A DNA stretch of 15,258 nt, taken from contig MSJH02000541.1 of assembly GCA_001931875.2 (NCBI GenBank), forward strand, positions 1 through 15,258, given 5' to 3'. Shown here in pieces: positions 9,241 to 15,258 of the stretch; the first letter of the stretch is position 1, and every line of letters begins with the position of its first letter. Source of the DNA: Byssochlamys sp. IMV 00236 (taxonomy: Eukaryota; Ascomycota; Eurotiomycetes; Eurotiales; Thermoascaceae). Under the pieces are notes generated by a model. It saw nothing but the letters and a program-made list of their open reading frames with translations, did not search any database and was not told where the DNA came from. The translations under genes were made by a program, and so were the position numbers.

Positions 9241-9982
9241 TATTACCCTAGGATCCTTCCTAGCTATCTTATTATACTATTATTAGAGAAGGCTTAAGTA
9301 GAATACTTACCTAGTTTCTCCTTAATAATCTAAGTCTGTCTAGATCTTCTATAGGCAGTTAATATAGCCTGCTTATTATAGTTTATTAGATAAGGCTTTA
9401 TAAAGATATAACTTAATAGGTTTAACTAAATAACTGAATAATAATAATTAAATTAGAAGTAAAGCCTAGTTAGATTATAATCTTTCTAATATTATTCTTA
9501 TTAACCTGTAATAAATAATAGATAAATAAAGTATATTAAATATAAAAAACTAAATATATCTTATAGAGTATAAATAAGCGTTCTTATATATCTAGTTCTT
9601 CTTTAATATATCTCCCTTCTTTTAGTATATTTTACTACCTTAGTATATTTTATTATTTTAGTATATTCTACTAAGTCTTTACTATATATTATTATATAAT
9701 ATATTTAGTAATTCTTTATATATTCTTGCTATATATTCTCCTATTCTATATATATCTTCTATCTAGGCCTATATAAATAGTAAATATATATATTTATTAG
9801 TCTTAGGGCTATTCTATCCTTATAACCTAATTGCCTATTCTTAAGATTCTTAATATATTTATTAAGATTATTTTATATCCTAAGACTTTCTGTAGCTGTT
9901 CCTAGGATTATTATATTATATATATATTATTTTAGCTTTCCTTTATATTTACCGCGGGGTTATTTTTTATTAGTCTATAATA
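9241..9982 (-). repeat. 5' LTR of the chromovirus (right copy)
   Basis: 742 bp matching 2641-3385. It ends with GTCTATAATA followed by the ATATT duplication at 9983-9987. As the upstream LTR of a minus-strand element it would carry the promoter for gag-pol. The sequence just inside it (9240 downward on the minus strand) is where a primer-binding site should be, but I cannot match it to a tRNA by eye. Confidence 0.9.
9622..9675. repeat. Three 18-bp tandem units in the right LTR
   Basis: Counterpart of 3025-3078 at the same LTR offset, with the same three TTARTATATT-type units. Differences between the copies are transitions. Confidence 0.7.
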
Positions 9983-9987
9983 ATATT
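9983..9987. repeat. Target-site duplication, right copy (ATATT)
   Basis: Direct copy of 2636-2640, immediately outside the right LTR. Confidence 0.8.
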
Positions 9988-10956
9988 ATTTAAATCTCTA
10001 CTACTACTATTTATAGAATTAATCTTAAAGAATATTTATAATAATTAAAATTAATAATACTATCTATAATATTAAAAAAAAAGAAGAAGATCTATTTACT
10101 AATTTATATTTTATTTAATATTAAAGCTAAAAAATAAGAATTTATAGATTAAAGATAGGCTAAAAACTAAAAGTTAGAGCTTATTCCTTTAAAGAGCTTA
10201 ATTATCTTATATATATTTAATAGAAGAGAATTAAAGAATAAGAAGATTATATACTATATTTAGATAAATATAAGAATTAAGAATTATTTTAAAAAAGATA
10301 CTAAGTTTTATATTATTTAATTAGTATATTATTTTATTATCTTAAGACTCTTTTAACTAAAGTATTATAACTTATACTTATAATTTATTATTTATAATAT
10401 TACTTTTATTATAAAATAGCAGTTAGAACTAGCTAATAATAATATATTATAAATTTTACTTTAAGGAAATCTTTAAGAATAATTTTATTTTAAAGAAATT
10501 ATTAGAGATAATCTTATTATAATAAGATTATAAAGCTTAAAAAAATCTTTTTTAAGCTTCTTATAAAAATTCTATTACTTAAATAAAGAATATTTTATAT
10601 ATATTTTATATTTACTATATATGCTAATACTCTTTCTCTCTAAATATTATTAGCCCTTTAAGCTAATAGATTAGTCTAAGGAATTCTATTTAAACCTATT
10701 TTTTTTAACTAATTATAAGCCTAGGTTTATAATAATTTAGGAGAAATAGCTATATAATAAAAGATTTTCCTATTTTAAATATTTAAGTTTAAATTAACAA
10801 TAATAAGTTACTCTTATATAAGAGAATTTATAATAAGATTACCCTAGTATTTTATTAGATACTAAATTTAATAAAGATTAGTTCTTATTAAGGGTTAAAA
10901 TATTAACCTATTATTATTATATCCTTAATAAAGAATATAAAAAATAAAAAAGGGAG
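9988..10956 (+). pseudogene. Older gypsy gag-pro/pol continuation (+ strand)
   Basis: Same strand as the 1742-2640 gag and separated from it only by the inserted chromovirus. From 10081 one frame (codons starting at 10081) runs to the small-element insertion at 10957 with TAA/TAG stops only. At about 10324-10400 it reads FIILRLF, a stop, LKYYN, then QFIIYNITFI. This fits the C-terminal part of gypsy-type retropepsins (ILGLPWLxxHNP...F....ITF), with Gly to Arg and Trp to stop. The A-run at 10074-10082 appears to hold a one-base shift relative to the upstream gag frame. Residues 10417-10956 are Lys/Leu/Phe-rich and I cannot assign them. No RT motif is visible before the copia sequence starts. 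Confidence 0.55.
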
Positions 10957-10964
10957 ATTAATTT
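10957..10964. repeat. 8-bp target-site duplication, left (ATTAATTT)
   Basis: ATTAATTT abuts the small inverted-repeat element and recurs at 11486-11493 on its other side. Removing the element and one copy restores a continuous plus-strand frame. Confidence 0.85.
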
Positions 10965-11485
10965 CGGGATGTAGCTCAGCCCAGCCGGGGACGAGCTCAG
11001 CCCACCCTAAAAGCTCATACCACCCAAGTATTTGGGATCTCGGCGCACCCCAAGAAACTTTGATTTTTCCTAGCCTATTTAGGCATAGTAGAAATATATA
11101 AAAAATATTATAAAATAATTTATATTTTAGTCTACATTATATATTAAAATTAGGATTTTAGGATTTTAATTGGGTACGCTAGGGCAAGAGTTAGTAAATT
11201 ACACATAGAAATTCGAAAATTACAAATCTTTCTTGGTTTTTTAATTCTTAAAAATCGATTTCTAGATATTTAATTTTTCTTTTTTTTATATATATAAGAT
11301 ATAGGTTATAACCTATATAAATATTTAATTTCGAGTGAAATATCTTTAGGTTTCGACTTTTAATAAATTTTTGAAGTTTTTAGTTTAAAAGCTCGGCCCA
11401 CTTAAAAAATGGTAAAAATACTCGGGTGGGCTGAGCTTCTAGGGTAGGCTGAGCTCGCCCCCGGCTGGGCCGAGGTGTAGGCCCG
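10965..11485 (+). mobile_element. 521-bp TIR element (MITE), copy 1
   Basis: It has inverted termini of about 67 bp (10965-11031 against 11419-11485), starting CGGG and ending CCCG, and a perfect 8-bp duplication. The ends are GC-rich and carry repeated AGCTCAGCCCA-type motifs at 10973, 10994 and 11012, and in the other arm at 11428, 11446 and 11467; another lies at 11390. The AT-rich centre has no frame that looks coding. The 8-bp duplication suggests a hAT-type transposase acting in trans, though the CGGG terminus is not a classic hAT end. It is far less RIP-mutated than its surroundings and so is probably recent. Confidence 0.82.
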
Positions 11486-11493
11486 ATTAATTT
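11486..11493. repeat. 8-bp target-site duplication, right (ATTAATTT)
   Basis: Exact copy of 10957-10964. That both copies are identical within heavily mutated sequence implies insertion after most of the mutation had occurred. Confidence 0.85.
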
Positions 11494-11700
11494 TTACTCT
11501 CTTAAAAGAGAACTATAAGATATAATTCTTATATATAAAGAAATAGCTTCTTAGTAAAAACTACTAGAATATTATTAAACCCTTTAAAGATAAAAAGTAA
11601 AACTAAGATAAGAAGATATTTTAAAAGACTAATATAATTGTATAATTTTAAATTATTAAATATCTCTTAGATAATAATTAAGAAAGATTTATAAATTTAA
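11494..11700 (+). pseudogene. Continuation of the interrupted older frame
   Basis: After excision of 10965-11493 the frame that ends at 10956 continues here without a shift (GAG ATT AAT TTT TAC). It encodes a charged Lys/Glu/Leu-rich stretch including SLKREL and DIILIYKEIAS that looks like a coiled coil, with several TAA/TAG stops. Similarity fades after about 11700, where the copia remnant probably begins. I cannot name the domain. Confidence 0.45.
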
Positions 11701-11880
11701 TTAATATAAAGGACTTATAGAAGGGACTATAAATTAAATATTAATAAACTCTCTTTATCTAGAAATATTAACTTATTTAATAATATATATATTTTTAAAT
11801 AACCTCTAGATAAATAATTTTAAATATTTAAAGATAACTAAAATAAATAAAAAAAAATTAAAACATTTAATAATAAAATA

Positions 11881-12836
11881 TCTTCTTTAATTAAACTTAA
11901 TACTAAGATTTAATAATTATTCTTAACTTTATTTAAAAAGTATACTATTACTAAGATAGTAATTAATATATAATTAAATCTAAATAAAGATATAATCTTA
12001 AGTATTTTAAAAGAGGTAGAGGCTTAATTTTAAATAAAATTAATTACTATCTTCTTTATTAAAAATAAAAAAATACTTATTAAATATTATATCTATAAAA
12101 AGAATTATTTTATAAAAAATTACTTATTTTTATCTATTATTTAAAAAAGTATAAGAGATAGTTAAAAATAAAAAAAAAGAATATTTTAAATAAATATTTA
12201 ATAATTCTATTATTTAAGATAAAAAAATATTAGATATAATTTCTAAACTTTATAAAGATATTTAATCTTTAAAAAATAAGATATTAAAAAATAAGAAATA
12301 TAAGATATATAATATAAAAAAAACTTTAAATATTAAAATAAGTTAATCTTAATTAGCCTTAATTATCTTTAATAATTAAGTCTTAGATAAAATAGTTTAT
12401 TTCTTAAAGAATATTATTAATAAGAATTTATTCTAATAATATATAAATAATAATATTAGCTTATATATAATTAATAAGAACTATTATTTTAAAAGACTAT
12501 TAATTTAAATTTAATAGAGATATATTTATATAGATAAAGAGATCTTATATTTAGAATATATAAGAATAGCTATTTTAAGAGATAAGGATAAAAAAATATT
12601 AGACTTAAAGAATATATTATTTATATCTAACTTTAAAGTAAATTTCTTATTAATTAAGATATTCTGCTAATAATTAAATATATATAAATATTTTAATAAA
12701 AGATTAATATCTATATTAAATAAATTAAATAAGATTATAATTTAAGATACTATTAAATATAGAGTTTATATTATTAAAAAAGTTTTTTTAGACTAAATAT
12801 TATAATTATAGTATATATTTACTATATTACCCCTTA
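11881..12836 (+). pseudogene. Ty1/copia gag-protease remnant (+ strand)
   Basis: The frame starting at 11881 gives a C-terminal Gag-like stretch (NLNKDIILSILKEVEA) and then a knuckle-like KYYIYKKNYFIKNY at about 12082-12123. Its Cys and His are replaced by Tyr and it is one residue short of CX2CX4HX4C. A shift near the A-run at about 12160-12180 leads to the next frame, which reads INNNISLYIIN at 12443-12475. There a copia protease has LDTGASRHICN, so the Asp reads Asn. ILYLEYIRIAILR and LDLKNILFISNFKVNFL follow. This last block is the diagnostic copia protease end (LxLKNVLYVPxLxVNLLS). Integrase and RT are missing. Both ends and the LTRs are unresolved. Confidence 0.65.
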
Positions 12837-13013
12837 TTAAAAATATTCTAAATATTATAATTATAGATTAAAAAGAAAAATTTCTTTTAAAAAAAATTAA
12901 GAAATTTAATTATAATTAGATTACCTCTTTATTTTTTTAAAATAAAATTGCCTCCTTATTTCTTTAAAATAAAATTAAAAAAAAGAAGAAGTATTAATTA
13001 TAATATAAGAGAA
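12837..13013. other. AT-rich spacer after the copia remnant
   Basis: I recognise no gene here. It is A/T-rich homopolymer sequence leading to the second small element and includes the direct repeat at 12924-12976. Confidence 0.5.
12924..12976. repeat. Two 26-bp direct repeats
   Basis: CCTCTTTATTTTTTTAAAAT... at 12924-12949 and CCTCCTTATTTCTTTAAAAT... at 12951-12976 are the same 26-bp unit, differing by two C/T changes and separated by one base. It could be a short tandem duplication in degraded retroelement sequence. Confidence 0.65.
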
Positions 13014-13533
13014 TGGGCCTACACCTCGGCCCAGCCGGGGGCGAGCTCAGCCCACCCTAGAAGCTCAGCCCACCCGAGTATTTTTACCATTTTTTAAGTG
13101 GGCCGAGCTTTTAAACTAAAAACTTTAAAAATTTATTAAAAGTCAAAACCTAAAGATATTTCACTCGAAATTAAATATTTATATAGGTTATAACCTATAT
13201 CTTATATATATAAAAAAAGAAAAATTAAATATCTAAAAATCGATTTTTAAGAATTAAAAAACCAAGAAAGATTTGTAATTTTCGAATTTCTATATGTAAT
13301 TTACTAACTCTTGCCCTAGCGTACCCAATTAAAATCCTAAAATCCTAATTTTAATATATAATGTAGACTAAAATATAAATTATTTTATAATATTTTTTAT
13401 ATATTTCTACTATGCCTAAATAGGCTAGGAAAAATCAAAGTTTCTTGGGGTGCGCCGAGATCCCAAATACTTAGGTGGTATGAGCTTTTAGGGTGGGCTG
13501 AGCTCGTCCCCGGCTGGGCTGAGCTACATCCCG
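13014..13533 (-). mobile_element. 520-bp TIR element (MITE), copy 2, inverted
   Basis: The reverse complement matches 10965-11485 over its whole length. I count about seven single-base differences, all C/T or G/A, plus one base in a T-run, so about 98-99% identical. The first base is T instead of C, so this end reads TGGG. Unlike copy 1, its flanks (TAAGAGAA at 13006-13013 and TTTTTTTA at 13534-13541) are not a duplication. A flank may have been deleted or rearranged after insertion. Confidence 0.82.
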
Positions 13534-14330
13534 TTTTTTTATTTATAATAGTAATCTTCCTTAGCTATTTTATTTATCTTTTTATTACTTTTTACCCCTT
13601 TTTTTAATTTTAGCCTTAACCTTAGCTTTTAGTTCTTCTTTCTCCCTTATTTCTGCTTAATATTTTAATATCCCCTATATTTAGCTCTAATTTATTATAG
13701 GAAAATATATTAAGACTTAATATAAAATCTTTAAGCAAATAGATATTAAGAAGGAAGAAAAGAATATTTAACTTTAAAGCTTAAAATAAAGCTAGAAAAG
13801 AAGCTTTAATTATAAACTAATATAATAAATTAATAATAATTTAATACTAAACTAATACTAAATAATAATAGAAAGATAAAGCTAATTATTTTATTCTAAA
13901 TAACTAAAAGATCTTATCTTTTTATTCTTCTTCTTCTGTTTTATTTATAGACTTTTTAAAGACTTTAAGTAAAAGTATATAATCTCTTAACTAATTATAT
14001 TCTTTATACTAATTCTCCCTACTATAATAGTAGTAAAATAGCTAAATAGGATAATTTTATAGGCCTGTATTTAGATTATTAGCTAGGGCTAGCCTAGTTA
14101 AATTAAATTATTCTTATTAAGATTCCTTTCTTTTATATTTTTTTTAAAACTTCTAAATCTTATAAGAAAATTAAAGAAAGAGTAATATATATAGCAATAT
14201 ATTTAATAATAGTTAAAAAACCTAGTAAGAGAAAAAGTACTATTATTTATTTATCTTGCTTTACTTTTTAATTCTTAATTCTTTTTTATCTTATCTTTAC
14301 TTTAATAGCTTATCTCTATTAAAAGCCTTA
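13534..14330. other. Unassigned AT-rich stretch, possible 3' LTR region
   Basis: It lies between the second small element and the pol end of the right-hand chromovirus. The minus strand has a purine-rich AAAAGAAAGGAATC at about 14122-14137 that could be that element's polypurine tract, so its 3' LTR could occupy roughly 14120 down to 13540. Without the partner LTR, which would lie beyond the window, this cannot be tested. A Lys/Glu-rich minus-strand stretch near 13600-13660 is not recognisable. Confidence 0.35.
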
Positions 14331-14339
14331 TTAAGGTTT

Positions 14340-15258
14340 TTATTATAATACTCCTCTAGAGCTTTAATTATATATATAAGATCTTCTAATATCTGCTATA
14401 AGTTTTTATATAAAAAATATTTTTTTTATTTTATTAAGAACTATTTCTTTCTATAAAAAGTTTATTTATTAAGAATTTCTTCTATCTCTTATTTCTATTC
14501 TTTATTAATAAGAACTAGATCTAGCTATTTAAGTTTTATCTCTTTTTATTAATTATAGAGTTCTAGCAGAGATATATAAAATACTAAATATATTCTGCCT
14601 AGGCTCTTTAATAGTTATAATTAGTATACTTACTTTCTAATTATCTCTATTATTTTATAGGATCTAGAAAATTAATAATTTAACTTCTTATTTAATTAAT
14701 TAGTTTATAGATTCTTTATTAATAAAAAAACTTAAACCCCTATATTATATAACTTAGAGGTATATTTCTTATTATAATACTTTATTTGCACCTTAATAGT
14801 ATATTATAAGTACTTCTCTAATTTTATTTTAATATTCTTTAATTCTTTAAATTATTCTTTAATAGCGGGAATATTTAATCTTATTCTTATATTATATTTA
14901 TTTTAACTATTAAGGTTAAAGCTATAAAGAGCCTTAAATAGCGAGTATTTAGTAGTAGAATATTTTATATTATTATAGGTATATTCTGCTATATTTAATA
15001 ATAATACCCAGTTATTTTAACAATAATTTATATATACCCTTAGATAATATTCTAAGGTCTAATTCTAGCGCTTTATTTACCTATTTATCTATAGATAAAA
15101 AGCAGTACTTATTAATTAAGTAATTTATATATACTAGTAAAGCTTAGTCTAGTATTTATTAATAAATACTAATCCCTAATTAAAAATAATTAATATTAAG
15201 GGATTAAACTAGTAATATACCCTTTCTATTACTAGGTTAGCTAGGTCTTTTATTATAA
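14340..15258 (-). pseudogene. Second chromovirus pol, 3' part (IN-GPY/F-chromodomain), cut by window edge
   Basis: Minus-strand frame entering from beyond 15258. At the right edge it has the integrase core around the second Asp (decayed DRG.VFTNKYW), then STAFYL with a decayed HPQTDGQ motif at about 15050-15095, and YNNIKYSTTKYSLFKALY at about 14930-14990. The GPY/F module is at about 14575-14785 (KVYL-type FLLIKNL, then a SRSYKIIEII block, then the SLLEP region). The chromodomain is at about 14345-14495 (EIEEILNK, FLIK and a Trp-position stop). It is much more decayed than the 2641-9982 element and differs in sequence, so it is another family or an old relative. It shares that element's orientation. 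Confidence 0.75.

Larger units (their letters stand above)
2641..9982 (-). mobile_element. Ty3/gypsy chromovirus LTR retrotransposon, RIP-degraded
   Basis: A 7.34-kb element on the minus strand, bounded by two direct LTRs and the ATATT duplication. In element order it has the 5' LTR (9982-9241), gag with a zinc knuckle, aspartic protease, reverse transcriptase with YLDD, RNase H, an HHCC integrase with a D,D,(E) core, GPY/F module, chromodomain, polypurine tract and 3' LTR (3385-2641). The gag-PR-RT-RH-IN order and the chromodomain place it among the chromoviruses of Metaviridae, as in fungal MAGGY-like elements. Both LTRs begin and end with TA where TG...CA is expected, as RIP would produce. 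An additional reading frame lies antisense to pol at 3431-4069. Many stops and catalytic substitutions make it non-autonomous. It is less AT-biased than its flanks, so probably younger than they are. Confidence 0.92.

Noticed and set aside
13600..13660. Lys/Glu-rich minus-strand stretch as the C-terminus of a pogo-type transposase
   Set aside because: The resemblance is only in charge pattern. No DDE motif or preceding domain is visible.
13540..14130. 3' LTR of the right-hand chromovirus
   Set aside because: A purine-rich run is present near 14130, but there is no second LTR copy in the window to compare, so it is noted only as a possibility.
15151..15170. Perfect 20-bp palindrome AGTATTTATTAATAAATACT, with a further TAATCCCT/AGGGATTA pair nearby
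   Set aside because: It lies within the minus-strand integrase frame of the right-hand chromovirus, which reads through in phase. Such palindromes arise easily in AT-rich RIP sequence, so it is not called a separate element.
1..15258. Mitochondrial or bacterial AT-rich genome
   Set aside because: Nested LTR retrotransposons with a chromodomain and RIP-type decay indicate fungal nuclear DNA. No mitochondrial genes, tRNAs, ribosome-binding sites or operons are seen.

Overview
The window is an AT-rich 'graveyard' of nested, mutated transposable elements from a filamentous ascomycete-type (Pezizomycotina) genome. I see no intact host gene, rRNA, tRNA or CRISPR array. The fungal assignment rests on three things. 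The main element is a chromodomain-bearing Ty3/gypsy retrotransposon. The reading frames are broken almost only by TAA and TAG where Gln or Trp is expected. The base changes between repeat copies are C-to-T/G-to-A transitions that enrich TpA, the signature of repeat-induced point mutation (RIP).

Layout. 1-1040 is AT-rich and unassigned. 1050-1543 is a small non-autonomous element with terminal inverted repeats and flanking TACTATA(A) repeats. 1552-1740 is a less AT-rich island with hairpins. 1742-2640 (+) is the gag of an old Ty3/gypsy element, with a decayed zinc knuckle. 2641-9982 (-) is a nearly complete chromovirus: two LTRs of 745 and 742 bp, a 5-bp ATATT target duplication, gag, protease, RT, RNase H, integrase, GPY/F module, chromodomain and polypurine tract. 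It also carries an extra Cys-rich reading frame on the opposite strand (3431-4069), between the chromodomain and the 3' LTR. 9988-10956 and 11494-11700 (+) continue the old gypsy element with a protease-like motif.

That older frame is broken again by a 521-bp inverted-repeat element (10965-11485) with an 8-bp ATTAATTT duplication. 11881-12836 (+) is a Ty1/copia gag-protease remnant. A second copy of the 520-bp element lies at 13014-13533 in opposite orientation. 13534-14330 is unassigned. From about 14340 to the window edge (-) is the 3' part of a second, more decayed chromovirus pol (integrase, GPY/F, chromodomain).

The layers suggest an order. The gypsy gag-pro, copia and right-hand chromovirus remnants are the most AT-mutated and so probably oldest. 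The 2641-9982 chromovirus then inserted into the gypsy remnant. The two GC-ended inverted-repeat elements are only lightly mutated and probably arrived last. None of the protein genes appears functional. The points most worth following are the antisense Cys-rich/coiled-coil gene carried by the chromovirus and the head-to-head pair of nearly identical small elements. All domain calls come from reading translations by eye; no database search was run.
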